From positions 3,748,501 through 3,812,500 of the forward strand of contig NZ_CP160388.1 in NCBI RefSeq assembly GCF_040732315.1: a stretch of DNA of 64,000 nucleotides, read 5' to 3'. The DNA is from Oryzisolibacter sp. LB2S. GTDB taxonomy: Bacteria > Pseudomonadota > Gammaproteobacteria > Burkholderiales > Burkholderiaceae_C. The stretch's first letter is position 1. Every line of letters begins with the position of its first letter. A program made the translations under genes and the position numbers. The notes beneath the pieces were generated by a model. It was not told the origin of the DNA, made no database searches, and was given only the letters and a program-made list of their open reading frames with translations. Below, piece by piece: positions 20,134 to 30,200 of the stretch.

Positions 20134-21663
20134 TCACACGGGCAGCGCCACCAGCGGGTTGCCAAACATGGGGTCATCCTTCTGCGAGGCCAGGGCCTTT
20201 TGCAGATCCAGGCCCAGCGCCTGGGCCACGCCGGCGGCGTAGGCCGGGTCGGCCGCGTGGCAGTTGCGGATGTGGCGGAACTTGACGAACTCGGGCGCGT
20301 CGCCCATGGCGCGCGCGGTGTTGCCGAACAGCGCCTGTTTTTGCGCATCCGTCATCAGCTGAAAGAGCTTGCGCGGCTGCTCCCAGTAGTTGGCGTCGTC
20401 CTCGTGGAAGCGGAAGTGCTGGGCATCGCCCGAAAGGCGCAGCGGCGGCTCGGCAAACTGGGGCTGGGCCTGCCACTGGCCAAAGCTGTTGGGCTCGTAG
20501 TGCAGGGCGCCGCCGTAGTTGCCGTCCACCCGGCCCATGCCGTCGCGGTGGTTGCTGTGCACGGGGCAGCGCGCTGCGTTCACCGGGATCTGGTGGTGGT
20601 TGGTGCCCAGGCGGTAGCGCTGCGCGTCGGCGTAGTTGGTCAGGCGCGCCTGCAGCATGCGGTCGGGGCTCACGCCTATGCCGGGCACCAGGTTGCTGGG
20701 GGCAAAGGCGGACTGCTCCACGTCGGCGAAGAAGTTCTCGGGGTTTTTGTTGAGCTCGAACTCGCCCACCTCGACGAGCGGGTAGTCGGCATGGGGCCAG
20801 ATCTTGGTCAGGTCGAACGGGTGGTAGGGCACGCGCTCGGCGTCGAGCTCGGGCATGACCTGCACATACATGGTCCACTTGGGGAAGTCGCCGCGCTCGA
20901 TGGCCTCGTACAGGTCGCGCTGGTGGCTCTCGCGGTCACGGCCGATCAAGGCCTCGGCCTCGGCGTCCGTGAGGTTCTTGATGCCCTGCTGCGTCTTGAA
21001 GTGGAACTTGACCCAGAAGCGCTCGCCCGCCGCATTCCAGAAGCTGTAGGTGTGCGAGCCAAAGCCGTGCATGTGGCGGTAGCTCGCCGGAATGCCGCGA
21101 TCGCTCATGACGATGGTGATCTGGTGCAGGGCCTCGGGCAAGAGCGTCCAGTAGTCCCAGTTGTGCGTGGCCGAGCGCATATTGGTGCGCGGGTCGCGCT
21201 TGACGGCCTTGTTCAGGTCAGGGAACTGGCGCGGGTCGCGGATGAAAAACACCGGCGTGTTGTTGCCCACCATGTCCCAGTTGCCCTCCTCGGTATAGAA
21301 CTTGAGGGCAAAGCCGCGGATGTCGCGCTCGGCGTCGGCCGCGCCGCGCTCGCCGGCCACGGTGGTGAAGCGCGCGAACATCTCGGTCTTCTTGCCGACC
21401 TTTTCAAAGATCTTGGCGCGCGTGTAGCGTGTGATGTCCTTGGTGACCGTGAAGGTGCCGAACGCGCCCGAGCCCTTGGCATGCATGCGCCGCTCGGGAA
21501 TCACCTCGCGCACGAAGTTGGCGAGCTTCTCGTTGAGCCACACATCCTGCGCCAGCAGCGGGCCGCGTGGGCCTGCGGTCAGGCTGTCACGGTTGGTCGG
21601 CACGGGGGCGCCGAAGTCGGTCGTCAGGTGGGTGACGGGGCATTGCCTGTTGCGGTCGGTCAT
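20134..21663 (-). CDS. katA: Monofunctional haem catalase
   Basis: Cytoplasmic catalase converting H2O2 to water and oxygen. It is 509 residues long, the small-subunit class. Family motifs are [13 protein letters not shown] (with the catalytic His), [31 protein letters not shown] with the distal Asn, [13 protein letters not shown], and the proximal haem-ligand segment [14 protein letters not shown] with Tyr. ATG at 21663 follows CAGGAGATCGCC. The 80-bp leader between this start and the GGDEF/EAL stop contains a strong palindrome and an OxyR-like half site. Hemerythrin follows 86 bp downstream. Confidence 0.95.
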   Translation of the reverse strand: MTDRNRQCPVTHLTTDFGAPVPTNRDSLTAGPRGPLLAQDVWLNEKLANFVREVIPERRMHAKGSGAFGTFTVTKDITRYTRAKIFEKVGKKTEMFARFTTVAGERGAADAERDIRGFALKFYTEEGNWDMVGNNTPVFFIRDPRQFPDLNKAVKRDPRTNMRSATHNWDYWTLLPEALHQITIVMSDRGIPASYRHMHGFGSHTYSFWNAAGERFWVKFHFKTQQGIKNLTDAEAEALIGRDRESHQRDLYEAIERGDFPKWTMYVQVMPELDAERVPYHPFDLTKIWPHADYPLVEVGEFELNKNPENFFADVEQSAFAPSNLVPGIGVSPDRMLQARLTNYADAQRYRLGTNHHQIPVNAARCPVHSNHRDGMGRVDGNYGGALHYEPNSFGQWQAQPQFAEPPLRLSGDAQHFRFHEDDANYWEQPRKLFQLMTDAQKQALFGNTARAMGDAPEFVKFRHIRNCHAADPAYAAGVAQALGLDLQKALASQKDDPMFGNPLVALPV

Positions 21664-21715
21664 GGCGATCTCCTGTGTGAGTGGGGGAAGGGATGCCTGA
21701 TGGTAGTTTTTGACT

Positions 21716-21735
21716 ATTGATTTACGCAAATCAAT
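21716..21735. promoter_or_regulatory. Perfect 20-bp palindrome in the katA promoter
   Basis: ATTGATTT-ACGC-AAATCAAT has 8-bp perfect arms and lies 53 bp upstream of the katA start, directly after the neighbouring gene's stop. On its katA side GTAGTTTTTGACTAT resembles an OxyR half-element (ATAG-N7-CTAT). A peroxide regulator site is the natural guess. Confidence 0.5.
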
Positions 21736-21743
21736 AATGTTTA

Positions 21744-24700
21744 TCAACCAGATAGTCCGACAGCATGGCCGTGCAGCGCGGGGTGCTGCGCCTGGGGCCT
21801 GTCCAGGTGATAGCCCTGCACCATGTCCACGCCAAGGCCCTGCAGCAGGGCGAGCGTCTGCGCATCCTCGACGCATTCGGCCACAACCTGCTTGCCCATG
21901 CCATGCGCCACCTCAATGATGGAGCGGACAAAGACCTGGTTGTCGGGTTCGCGCGGCAGGTTGCGCACGAACAGGCCGTCGATCTTGAGCACCTGCGCCT
22001 GCAGATGCTTGAGGTAGGCAAACGAGGCGAAGCCGGTGCCGAAGTCGTCCAGGCACAGCGTGCAGCCGGCCTGCTGCAGCGCGTCGATGAAGCGCTGGGC
22101 GTCGCCCATGTCGGACACCGCCGCCGTCTCGGTCAGCTCCAGCAGCAGGCGCCGCGGCGCCACGCCCTGCTCGGCCAGCTGGGTCGTGATGAAGCCCGGC
22201 AGTTCGGGGTCGTCGATGGAGCGGCCGGAGATGTTCACCGCCATGGCCGACAGGCCCGGGTGCGCCGCCAGCAGGCGAATGCTCTCGCGCAGCACCCAGC
22301 GGTCGATGTCGAGGATCTTGCCGCTCTTCTCGGCATGCGCGATGAACTGCGCCGGGCCTATGAGCTGCGCGGGGTCGTGCTCGTCGACCATGCGCACCAG
22401 CGCCTCCAGATGCGCGAGATCACCCGTCTGCGCGTGGTACACGCCCTGGCAGTGCAGGCGCAGCAGGCCGCCGGCCAGGGCGCGCTCGATGCGCTCGTTC
22501 CAGGCCAGGCGCGCGACCATGGTTTCGGCCATGTCGCGGTCCGGGTGGTAGACGCTGAAGCGGTTCTTGCCCAGGTGCTTGGCCTGGTACATGGCGATGT
22601 CGGCATGGGCCACGAGCTCCTGCGCGCTGTCGGCATGCGTGGGGAAATGCGCGATGCCCAGGCTGCTGGTCAGGCGCAGGTTCTGCCCCTCGATGTGCAG
22701 CGCCGTGCGCGCCACGGTCTGCACCACGCGCTCGGCCAGCAGCTGGGCGCCGTCCAGCGTCGCCTGCGGCATGAAGATGGCGAACTCGTCGCCGCCCAGG
22801 CGGCTGAACACGTCGGACTCGCGCACCAGGCCCTTGACGGCGCCGGCCACGCGCAGCAGCACGGCGTCGCCCGCTCCGTGACCGAAGCGGTCGTTGATGT
22901 ACTTGAAGTCGTCGAGGTCGAAGAACAGCACGGCGGCCTGGTGCGGCTCGCCCGACGCGCCGGACGGACGCGCCGATGCATGGAAGAAACGCTCGAGCTC
23001 CTGCTCGAAGCGGCGCCGGTTGAACAGCCCCGTGAGCGCGTCGCGCTCGGCCAGGGTGATGAGCTGCTGCGCCGTCTCGCGCTGCTGGGTCACGTCCTCG
23101 CACACCCACAGCCAGCCCATGGGGCCGCCCTGGCTGTCATGCACGGGGTGGATGGCAAGCAACAGCGTGCGCCCGTCCTTGAGCACCAGCTCCAGCGGCG
23201 CCGCCTCCGGCAGGCCGGCCTGCAGCTGCAGGTACTGGGTCAGGCGTTCGGCCAGCACCAGCCGGCCCAGCGAGGCCTGCAGCAGATCGTCGAGCGGACG
23301 GCCCACGATCTGCAGCGGCGCGGGCAGGCGCCACAGCGTGCGGTACGTGGCGTTGCAGTAGCTGACCTGCCGCTCGGTGTCGACAAACAGAATGCCCTGG
23401 TGCATGGCGCCCAGCAATGCCAGCAGGCGCGCGCGCTCCTGCTGCAGGCGCTGCATGATGCGGCGGCGCCCGTCGACCTCCGTCTCCAGCGCGCGAGCAT
23501 GGGCGGCCTGCATGCTGCGTTGCTGCGCCAGGTCCGCGGCCATGGTGTCGAAGGCCGCGGCCAGGCGTGCGAGCTCATGCTCGCCGGACAGGCCGATGGG
23601 GGCCGGATCCTGCCCGCGCCCGAGCTCGTCGACGGCCTGCGTCAGCCGCTGCAAGGGCTTGGCCACCAGCACGCGCACGCGCCGGCGCAGCCACCACAGC
23701 GCCGGTGCCAGCACCACAAAGCCCACGCCGACCACGGCCGCCAGGCCCTGGCGCAGCTCGCGGTCCACGCGCTCCTGCGGCAGCAGGATCACCTGGTACC
23801 AGTCGGGGCCGCGGATGCGCGACCAGGCGGCCCATTGCCGGCCGCCCGCAATGCGCCCCGCACCGCTGCTCTCGGGCGAGTTCTGCATCAGCTCCTGCAG
23901 TTCGTCGAGCACCTGATCGCGCAGCTCGGCAATGGACAGCTGACCATGGGCCGCGGTGATGCGCTCCCCCCAGTCGGGATGCGCGATCAGGTGGCCCTTG
24001 CCGTCGAGAATGAGCTGCTGCCCCAGGTCGGCCTTGCGGCCCTTCACGGAGTCGATCAGGCTGGCCATGGCCACGTCGTGGCCCAGCGTGCCCACCCAGT
24101 GCCCCTTCCAGTCCAGCGGCGCGATGACCGACACCATCCAGGTGTGCGCCTGCTCGTCCAGGTACACGGGCGTCCAGAACACCTTGCGCTCGGGGTTGCG
24201 CCGCGGATCGGCGCCCTGCATGGTGGGGTAGTCGGCATTGCTGGCCTGGGCGTCGGCATTGCCGCCCCAGTCGATGCCGCGCGCATAGACCATGAGGCCG
24301 TCCTCGACGAAGTCCATGTAGGCCGAGAAGAACGGCGGCACCATGGCCGGGCCCTGGTCGCGCAGCAGCTCATAGCTGGCCACGGCCCGCTGGCGCGCCG
24401 ACGCCGACAGGCCCTGCGCGTCCTCATGCAGGTACAGGGTGGGAGCGAGCTCGGTATCGACGAGCTCGGGGCGCACGCGCCACAGCCCATCCTCACTGCG
24501 GCCGAACAGCGCCTGAAAGCGCTGCTCGCTGCGCAGGGGGTCCACCTGCTCGAGCCGCAGCAGCAGCTGCTCACGCAGGCGCCGGACGCTGGTCTCGGCC
24601 TGCAGGAACAGGCTCTCGTTGACCTGGGCCTTGAGCTGCACCATGCGCTCGAGCACCATGGGCGTGACGCTGTCCGTCGCCAGCCGCAGCGCCATATAGC

Positions 24701-24902
24701 CCAGCAGCGACAGCAGCAGCAGCAACACCAGAAACAGCCCCCAAATGCTCAGGAACAGCCTGTGAATCAGCGAGGTTTGAAACCGGGCGGGCAGCAAGGC
24801 GGATCCTGGTGGTTGGGGTGAGGAACGCAATTTAACCCGGCGCGACGCCCGTGGAGCACATGCGTCCCGTGGTGCCGGTCGCCCCTCCCCGTCCGCTCGC
24901 AC
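21744..24902 (-). CDS. Membrane GGDEF-EAL protein with Cache-like, HAMP and PAS domains
   Basis: Predicted bifunctional cyclic-di-GMP enzyme, up to 1052 residues. Order: TM helix (about 48-72), large extracytoplasmic Cache-like sensor, TM helix (about 385-405), HAMP, PAS (about 490-610), GGDEF and EAL. The GGDEF site is intact ([10 protein letters not shown]) with an I-site RESD five residues before it. The EAL site is intact (LEALVR), with NISGRS, LDDFGTG and VAECVED. So both synthesis and hydrolysis are possible. The first 40 residues are rich in Arg/Pro, and a TTG start about 34 codons later (near 24799, AGGATC before it) is plausible. It is divergent from another diguanylate cyclase only 49 bp away. 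Confidence 0.88.
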   Translation of the reverse strand: MRADGEGRPAPRDACAPRASRRVKLRSSPQPPGSALLPARFQTSLIHRLFLSIWGLFLVLLLLLSLLGYMALRLATDSVTPMVLERMVQLKAQVNESLFLQAETSVRRLREQLLLRLEQVDPLRSEQRFQALFGRSEDGLWRVRPELVDTELAPTLYLHEDAQGLSASARQRAVASYELLRDQGPAMVPPFFSAYMDFVEDGLMVYARGIDWGGNADAQASNADYPTMQGADPRRNPERKVFWTPVYLDEQAHTWMVSVIAPLDWKGHWVGTLGHDVAMASLIDSVKGRKADLGQQLILDGKGHLIAHPDWGERITAAHGQLSIAELRDQVLDELQELMQNSPESSGAGRIAGGRQWAAWSRIRGPDWYQVILLPQERVDRELRQGLAAVVGVGFVVLAPALWWLRRRVRVLVAKPLQRLTQAVDELGRGQDPAPIGLSGEHELARLAAAFDTMAADLAQQRSMQAAHARALETEVDGRRRIMQRLQQERARLLALLGAMHQGILFVDTERQVSYCNATYRTLWRLPAPLQIVGRPLDDLLQASLGRLVLAERLTQYLQLQAGLPEAAPLELVLKDGRTLLLAIHPVHDSQGGPMGWLWVCEDVTQQRETAQQLITLAERDALTGLFNRRRFEQELERFFHASARPSGASGEPHQAAVLFFDLDDFKYINDRFGHGAGDAVLLRVAGAVKGLVRESDVFSRLGGDEFAIFMPQATLDGAQLLAERVVQTVARTALHIEGQNLRLTSSLGIAHFPTHADSAQELVAHADIAMYQAKHLGKNRFSVYHPDRDMAETMVARLAWNERIERALAGGLLRLHCQGVYHAQTGDLAHLEALVRMVDEHDPAQLIGPAQFIAHAEKSGKILDIDRWVLRESIRLLAAHPGLSAMAVNISGRSIDDPELPGFITTQLAEQGVAPRRLLLELTETAAVSDMGDAQRFIDALQQAGCTLCLDDFGTGFASFAYLKHLQAQVLKIDGLFVRNLPREPDNQVFVRSIIEVAHGMGKQVVAECVEDAQTLALLQGLGVDMVQGYHLDRPQAQHPALHGHAVGLSG

Positions 24903-24951
24903 CGAATCACGGCGAAAATGAGAGGTTTTTTGACTATTCGTGCGAGGTCGG

Positions 24952-26556
24952 ATGGCTCGTCAACGGTATGGACTGGGCAGGGCGTGGCATGCACTGTGGC
25001 TGGCACTGTGCTGCGCCGCGCTGCCCCCTGCCCAGGCCTGCGACGGCGCGCGCAACATCCGGCTGCGCGAGCCCGTGCGCCTGAGCGCCCAGGAGCGCGC
25101 CGAGGTGCGCACCCTGGCGCCGCTGCGCGTGCTGGCCGTGGATGCGCCGCCCATGGCGCGCTATGAGCCCGAACAGCAGACGTTCAGCGGCATTGGCGTC
25201 GATGTCTGGTGCTTCATCGCCCGGGAGCTGGGCCTGCGCTACGAGATCCTGTCCGCGCGCGACACGAGCCTGGCCGACAAGCTGCGTCAGGTGCAGCAGG
25301 GCGAGGCCGATGTGTTCCTGCCGCTGAGCCACCAGAGCGAGCGCGCCCGGCTCGGCCTGTTCACCCAGCCCTACTACGACAGCTACTACGCCGTCATCGC
25401 GCGCAAGGGGCGGCATTTTCCGGTGCACGGACTGGACGACCTGGCGCCCTATTACGTGGGCATGGTCAAGGGCGTGGCCCTGGTGCCGCGGGTGCAGGCG
25501 GTCGTCGATCCGTCGCGGCTCACGCTGTTCGACCAGACCAGCAGCGACGGCCTGTTCCAGGCCGTGCGCCGGGGCGCGGTGGACCTGGCCGTGTACAGCG
25601 AGGACATCTTTGAGGAAAAGCGCTACACGCACGAGTACTTTGACCTGCAGGTCGTGCACACCCTGCGCGACGATCCGCGCCAGTACCGCTTCTACTTCAG
25701 CCCCTCGCCGCAGCATGAGCGCCTGGTGGCGCTGATGGACCGCTACCTCGCCGTCATGGACATCTCGGCCTCCGTCACCGCCCATACCCGTGGCGAGCGC
25801 CAGTTCGTCGAGCGCTACGTGGCCGAGCGCAGCCAGCGCGCCGCGCTGAACACCGCCGGTGCGGCCGCCGCGCTGCTGGTCGTGGTACTGGGACTGGCCT
25901 TTGTGCGCTACCGGCGCATGGCGCTGCAGCTGGCAGCGAGCAACCGCCAGATCCTGCGGCAGAAGCAGGCCCTGCAGGCGGCCAACGAAGAGCTGCAGCA
26001 GCTGAGCCTGTCCGACGCGCTGACGGGCCTGGCCAACCGCCGTGCCTTCGACCAGACGCTGCAACAGGAGCTGGTGCGCCAGCAGCGCTCGGGCACGCCG
26101 CTGAGCCTGTTGCTCGTGGACGTGGACCATTTCAAGAGCGTGAACGACCACTACGGCCACGCCACGGGTGACGACTACCTGCGCGCCATTGCCCAGGTGC
26201 TCAGGAAAACGCTGCAGCGCTGCACCGACCTGGCCGCGCGCCACGGAGGCGAGGAATTCGTCTGCCTGCTTCCCGACACCGGTGCCGCCCAGGCACAGGC
26301 CCTGGCCGAGCGCATCCGGGTCAGCGTGGAACGCCTCGGCCTGCCCAACGCCCTCGCGGGGCAGAGATCCCTGACGGTGAGCGTCGGCGTGGCCACCGCC
26401 CTGCCGGCCAGCGATGTCAGCGCCCAGCGGCTGCTGCACGAGGCCGACATGCGGCTCTACGCGGCCAAGCGCGCCGGGCGCAACTGCGTCCATGCCAGCG
26501 TCGCACATGTCAAACATGCCGATACCAGTGGACAAGCCAACATCAAGCCCTTGTAA
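24952..26556 (+). CDS. Diguanylate cyclase with periplasmic solute-binding sensor
   Basis: About 534 residues. A signal sequence or anchor (ALWLALCCAALPPAQAC) is followed by a type 3 solute-binding domain (about 45-280: PLRVLAVDAPPMARYEPE, GIGVDVWCFIARELGLRYE, QQGEADVFLPLS), a TM helix (AAAALLVVVLGLAFV), a short coiled coil and a GGDEF domain. The active site is GGEEF, with I-site RCTD five residues before, and DADHF-like VDVDHFKSVND is intact. It should make c-di-GMP in response to a periplasmic amino-acid-like ligand. ATG 24952 is preferred over GTG 24940 because GAGGT lies just upstream. Confidence 0.88.
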   Translation: MARQRYGLGRAWHALWLALCCAALPPAQACDGARNIRLREPVRLSAQERAEVRTLAPLRVLAVDAPPMARYEPEQQTFSGIGVDVWCFIARELGLRYEILSARDTSLADKLRQVQQGEADVFLPLSHQSERARLGLFTQPYYDSYYAVIARKGRHFPVHGLDDLAPYYVGMVKGVALVPRVQAVVDPSRLTLFDQTSSDGLFQAVRRGAVDLAVYSEDIFEEKRYTHEYFDLQVVHTLRDDPRQYRFYFSPSPQHERLVALMDRYLAVMDISASVTAHTRGERQFVERYVAERSQRAALNTAGAAAALLVVVLGLAFVRYRRMALQLAASNRQILRQKQALQAANEELQQLSLSDALTGLANRRAFDQTLQQELVRQQRSGTPLSLLLVDVDHFKSVNDHYGHATGDDYLRAIAQVLRKTLQRCTDLAARHGGEEFVCLLPDTGAAQAQALAERIRVSVERLGLPNALAGQRSLTVSVGVATALPASDVSAQRLLHEADMRLYAAKRAGRNCVHASVAHVKHADTSGQANIKPL

Positions 26557-26618
26557 GAAAACAATAAGTTACACAATGTATGATTTTGTATATTGTTAAC
26601 TGAGAGGGAGTTTTGGGT

Positions 26619-27605
26619 ATGCGTTCGTCGCTCGCTTTGTTGGCTTCTGCTGTCGTCCTGACCGCTTGTGGTGGCGGTGGTGGTGGCGATAGTGCCGATA
26701 TCAACATTTCGCCCAGTGCGGCGCCGGCGACACTGACTACAGAAAACTATGTAGCAGTGGCACAGAAGACCCTGTCATCGAATGCATTCCTGCTCGACTC
26801 GGCCAGTCTTGTCACCGGGGCGCAAGTCAGTGACCCGCAGCTGTTGATGCGCTTCGCGCGTGAGCAAATGAGTCACGTTCCCGCCTGGTTTGCACAGACG
26901 TCCGCCCAAGCCGTGGGCGTCGTGCAAACCGACACGGAAAATTGCCCTGGCGGCGGCACGCTCACGCTGTCGCTGGATGATCGCAACGGCAACGACGAGG
27001 CCGATGCCGGCGACTCCGTAACGGTGACCGCCAACAATTGCACCTATGAAGACGCAAAGCTGAACGGACGCCTGAAGCTGACGGTGCAGAGCGTCCAGGG
27101 CAATCCGGAGTCCTACCCCTTCTCCATGAAGGCAGCCCTGGAGTTCAGCGCCCTGTCGGCACAATCGGCGCAGGCCACCCATACCGGCGATGGCAGCCTT
27201 GACTTGACAATCTCCATCAAGAGCTACAACGCGCACTCGGTGGCACTCGCCACCCCCAGCTTTACGCTCACCAGCACCTACGGCGGCAGCACCACCACGG
27301 AGACGCTGAGGGACTATGAGGCATCGCTGGATGCAGATGCTTCGGGGTACGTCACTTCCGTCCAGGGCATGCTGCTGAGCTCGGCTCTGGACTCCAAGTC
27401 GGTGACCATCGCAACCACCACCCCATTCCGGCGCACACACGCCCAACCCAACCCTGCCAGTGGCTCCGCTGTCATCTCGGGAGCCGCCGGTGCAAAGGTG
27501 CGCGTCACGGCCATCGACACCACTTCCGTGAAGATTGAACTCGATGCCGATGGCGACGGCGCCTATGAGAAGGCGACCCCCATGTCCTGGAGCGAAGTGC
27601 TTTGA
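26619..27605 (+). CDS. Lipoprotein of unknown function
   Basis: 328 residues. Signal peptide with lipobox LTAC (Cys about 17) followed by a poly-Gly tether, so it is a lipid-anchored envelope protein. ATG 26619 has GAGAGGGAG eight bases upstream. The mature protein is rich in Thr/Ser and beta-strand-like patterns; one segment, LDDRNGNDEADAGDSVTV, looks like a calcium-binding loop, and LDADGDGAYE near the C-terminus is another. I do not recognise a family. Base composition is less GC-rich than its neighbours. The stop overlaps the TTG start of the next gene, so the two are a unit. Confidence 0.75.
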   Translation: MRSSLALLASAVVLTACGGGGGGDSADINISPSAAPATLTTENYVAVAQKTLSSNAFLLDSASLVTGAQVSDPQLLMRFAREQMSHVPAWFAQTSAQAVGVVQTDTENCPGGGTLTLSLDDRNGNDEADAGDSVTVTANNCTYEDAKLNGRLKLTVQSVQGNPESYPFSMKAALEFSALSAQSAQATHTGDGSLDLTISIKSYNAHSVALATPSFTLTSTYGGSTTTETLRDYEASLDADASGYVTSVQGMLLSSALDSKSVTIATTTPFRRTHAQPNPASGSAVISGAAGAKVRVTAIDTTSVKIELDADGDGAYEKATPMSWSEVL

Positions 27606-28468
27606 GCAAGCTGCTGGCGTCATCCCGCGCCCATGCGGGATGCGCAAGGCACTGGCTGGCGACTGCCAGCCTCGCCGGCCTCGCCTGCGCCGCCCTCCAG
27701 CCGGACCTTGCCCATTCGGCCACCTGCACGACGCCAAACCTTGGGGCCGTGGCGGGTGTCGAGCGCAGCCACTGGACCGAGAGGGATGCCTCGAGCCGCG
27801 TCCTGGTACGCGAGCGGGGTACCTTGCGCATGGCCGGACTGCAAACGAGCGGTACCTGCGCCGACATGGACTGGTTGGCGCAATGGACGCTCGCGCGGGG
27901 GCAGCGCGACTACGATGGTTGGACGAATACCCACACCCCGTTTCAGAGCCATAGCAGCCTGCAAGCGCAGCGCCTTTCGCTGCAGGCTTGGCTGCCACTG
28001 CATGCAGGCTGGTCTACTGGCCCGCTATTGACATACACGGCAATCGCGCGCGACATCGCGGGCCAGGGCAATGTGTTGGGCTACCCGGAGCGCTTTCGGT
28101 ACTTCCAGGCCGCGATCGGGGCTCGCTTCCAGACCGCCCTAACCCCCGATGCGCGCCTTACCGCATCCATCTGGCTCGGCGGCGGGCCTCGTGGCCGAGT
28201 CAAGATCGACCTACCGCGCTTTGATCCTGCAACCCTGTCCTTAGGACGCAGCCACATGCTTGCGCTTGCCGTCGCACTCGAGGGTGGAGCAGCAACAGAT
28301 CAACCCGGCTGGTCGTGGCGTGGCGATCTGACCTATCGCTACGAACAAATCAACGCCGGCAACGCCCGAACGCTGACGCGTAACGGAACTCCCTCCGGTA
28401 CCGCCCTGCAACCGCGCTCGGAACAGCGACACTGGGGCGCGAACGTTGGCGTCACCTATCGTTTTTGA
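27602..28468 (+). CDS. Putative outer-membrane beta-barrel protein paired with the lipoprotein
   Basis: 288 residues starting at a TTG that overlaps the preceding TGA (TTGA). An N-terminal signal (LATASLAGLACAALQP to LAHSATC) precedes alternating amphipathic strands such as LRMAGLQTSG, SLQAQRLSLQAWLPL, LTASIWLGGG and SWRGDLTYRYEQ. It ends GANVGVTYRF, with the C-terminal Phe recognised by the Bam machinery. About 10-12 strands could fit. No family is recognised. Coupling to the lipoprotein suggests the two act together at the outer membrane. Confidence 0.7.
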   Translation: MSKLLASSRAHAGCARHWLATASLAGLACAALQPDLAHSATCTTPNLGAVAGVERSHWTERDASSRVLVRERGTLRMAGLQTSGTCADMDWLAQWTLARGQRDYDGWTNTHTPFQSHSSLQAQRLSLQAWLPLHAGWSTGPLLTYTAIARDIAGQGNVLGYPERFRYFQAAIGARFQTALTPDARLTASIWLGGGPRGRVKIDLPRFDPATLSLGRSHMLALAVALEGGAATDQPGWSWRGDLTYRYEQINAGNARTLTRNGTPSGTALQPRSEQRHWGANVGVTYRF

Positions 28469-28475
28469 CGGTCCC

Positions 28476-30200
28476 CTAACGGTACGCCAGCTGTCCCGCC
28501 CCCATCCCGCGCGTGAACGCCTCCTCGAAAACCGAGTAGCCCGACCAGTCCGCATGGGCAAACGCCAGGCGCGCCGTGGCCGGCGTGGGCGCCATCGCGA
28601 CGCGCTCGCCATTCAATAGCTGTGCACGCTTGTCCTGCAAGGGCTGGATGCCGATTTGACTCAAGAAACCCTGCAGCCCCGGCAGCGGCATGGCCATGGC
28701 GTGGCCGTAGCGCGTGATCTCCATGCGCGTGGCGCGCGCGTGGATGTCGGGGTGGGCGGCGGCAAGCGTGGCCAGGATGGCGTCGCGCCAGTGCGTCCAG
28801 GGGCGCTCCTGCAGCAGCCGACGGGCGCCGGCCAAGTCACCCAGCGCCTGGTAGTAGGTCAGCACCCTGGGGCCGGCGAGCTGCGCGCCCAGGTTCAGGC
28901 GCTGGTGGCCCGCGTCCACATAGCCCAGGCCGCCGGGGTTGGCGTCCTGGTATAGCACGTTGTCCCAGGCGGGTGCGGCGCCCGCGCGGTCCTGCAGCGG
29001 ACCATCGAGGTGGATGTTGGCCACCAGCCAGGGCGCCCACTGCAGCCGGCGCGCGGCCTGCAGCAGAAAGTCCGGCGCGGGCTGGACCACGCGTGCGGCG
29101 ATGTAGAGCGGCAGCGCGACCACGCAGCGCGCGGCCTGCCAGCGCTCCACGCGGTCGGCGCCATGGCGGTAGGCGTCGACCTCGACGCCGTGGCGAGCCT
29201 CGGCGATGCGCAGCACGCTCACGCCCGCGTGCAGGCGCGCGCCCAGCGGCGCGGCCAGGCGCTCCGTGAGCCAGCCGTTGCCCTCGGCCCAGGTGAGCAC
29301 GGCCTCGCGCCCGGCCTCGTCCGCCGCATCATCCACCGCATCGCCCGGCGCATGAAAGCCATGGCGGCTGGCAAAGTAGTGAATGCCGGCCCAGGCCGAC
29401 ACGCGCGCGCAGCCCGCGCCGTAGTCGTCGCGGCAGCAGTAGTCCAGATACCAGCGCAGATGCGCGTCATCGAACCCCTCCTGCGCCAGCCAGCTAGCAA
29501 AAGTGATAGCGTCCAGCGCTTGATGGACGGGCGCCTGAGGCCTGTTTGATACCCATGTTTTGAGCGCCGGCATGGCAAAGCGCGCGGCGCGCGAGAGCTC
29601 GGCCACGCGCTTGGCAAAGCGCCGGTACTGGGCCAGCGTGGCCGGGCCCACGTCCGCCACGGGCAGCAGCCCCTCCTGCCATTGGCCGCTGATGAACAGC
29701 CGCTCCTGCGGGCTGTGGCACAGGTGGCGCTCGTCGTACTGCCAGCGCCCGGCCACGCGCCGGCGCAGCTCCAATTCTTCAAGCAGGTCCTGCACCTCGG
29801 GCGCATCGTCGCCCGGCACGGGCAGGTAATGCGCGCCCATGGGGCAGGCCAGGCCCTCAAGCCGCGTGCCACGGCTGTTGCCGCCGGGCCGGTCCTCCAG
29901 CTCCAGCAGCGCAAAGTCGTCCCGGCCTGCCAGGCGCAGCGCGCGCGCCGCCGCCAGCCCGGCCACGCCGCCGCCCGCGATGAGCACGCCGGTGCGATGC
30001 GTGACGGCCGGCCGCAGCGCCGCGCCGCCGCGCGCCAGGCGCTCGCGCAACTGGTGGCCGCGCTCGAGGGCGATGCCGGTGAAACCGCCGGGAATGTCCG
30101 GCGCAGCGCCCTGGCAGGCGGCCAGGGGCAAGGCGCCGGCGGCGGCCAGCAGATGGCGCCGGCGCAGGCCCGCAGCCACGCCCTCAATGCCCCGAGACAT
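28476..30200 (-). CDS. Tat-exported lipoprotein-like FAD/NAD(P)-dependent oxidoreductase
   Basis: About 574 residues. The N-terminus has a twin-arginine signal (LRRRHLLAAAGALPLAAC, Arg13-15) ending in lipobox LAAC (Cys29). The Rossmann motif VLIAGGGVAGLAAARALRLAG follows (about residues 70-90), then ELEDRPGGNSRG, as in amine-oxidase/phytoene-desaturase-like flavoproteins. The substrate is unknown; in this context a polyamine or its product is an obvious but unproven guess. The ATG overlaps the upstream spermidine-synthase-like stop by 17 nt. Two dispersed repeats are embedded in frame (near 28611 and 29493). Confidence 0.82.
   Translation of the reverse strand: MSRGIEGVAAGLRRRHLLAAAGALPLAACQGAAPDIPGGFTGIALERGHQLRERLARGGAALRPAVTHRTGVLIAGGGVAGLAAARALRLAGRDDFALLELEDRPGGNSRGTRLEGLACPMGAHYLPVPGDDAPEVQDLLEELELRRRVAGRWQYDERHLCHSPQERLFISGQWQEGLLPVADVGPATLAQYRRFAKRVAELSRAARFAMPALKTWVSNRPQAPVHQALDAITFASWLAQEGFDDAHLRWYLDYCCRDDYGAGCARVSAWAGIHYFASRHGFHAPGDAVDDAADEAGREAVLTWAEGNGWLTERLAAPLGARLHAGVSVLRIAEARHGVEVDAYRHGADRVERWQAARCVVALPLYIAARVVQPAPDFLLQAARRLQWAPWLVANIHLDGPLQDRAGAAPAWDNVLYQDANPGGLGYVDAGHQRLNLGAQLAGPRVLTYYQALGDLAGARRLLQERPWTHWRDAILATLAAAHPDIHARATRMEITRYGHAMAMPLPGLQGFLSQIGIQPLQDKRAQLLNGERVAMAPTPATARLAFAHADWSGYSVFEEAFTRGMGAGQLAYR
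28611..28664 (+). repeat. Dispersed repeat inside the FAD oxidoreductase gene, copy 4
   Basis: TTCAATAGCTGTGCACGCTTG, then TCCTGCAAGGGCTGGATGCCGATTTGACTC, a somewhat diverged copy. Translated on the minus strand it gives IGIQPLQDKRAQLLN of the oxidoreductase. Confidence 0.6.
29493..29551 (+). repeat. Dispersed repeat inside the FAD oxidoreductase gene, copy 5
   Basis: GTGATAGCGTCCAGCGCTTG, loop ATGGA, CGGGCGCCTGAGGCCTGTTTG. On the minus strand it encodes SNRPQAPVHQALDAITF, in the same frame as the copy in the helicase gene. Confidence 0.72.

Noticed and set aside
21765..24821. 1018-codon plus-strand frame opposite the GGDEF-EAL gene
   Set aside because: High-GC antisense shadow; all recognisable motifs are on the minus strand.
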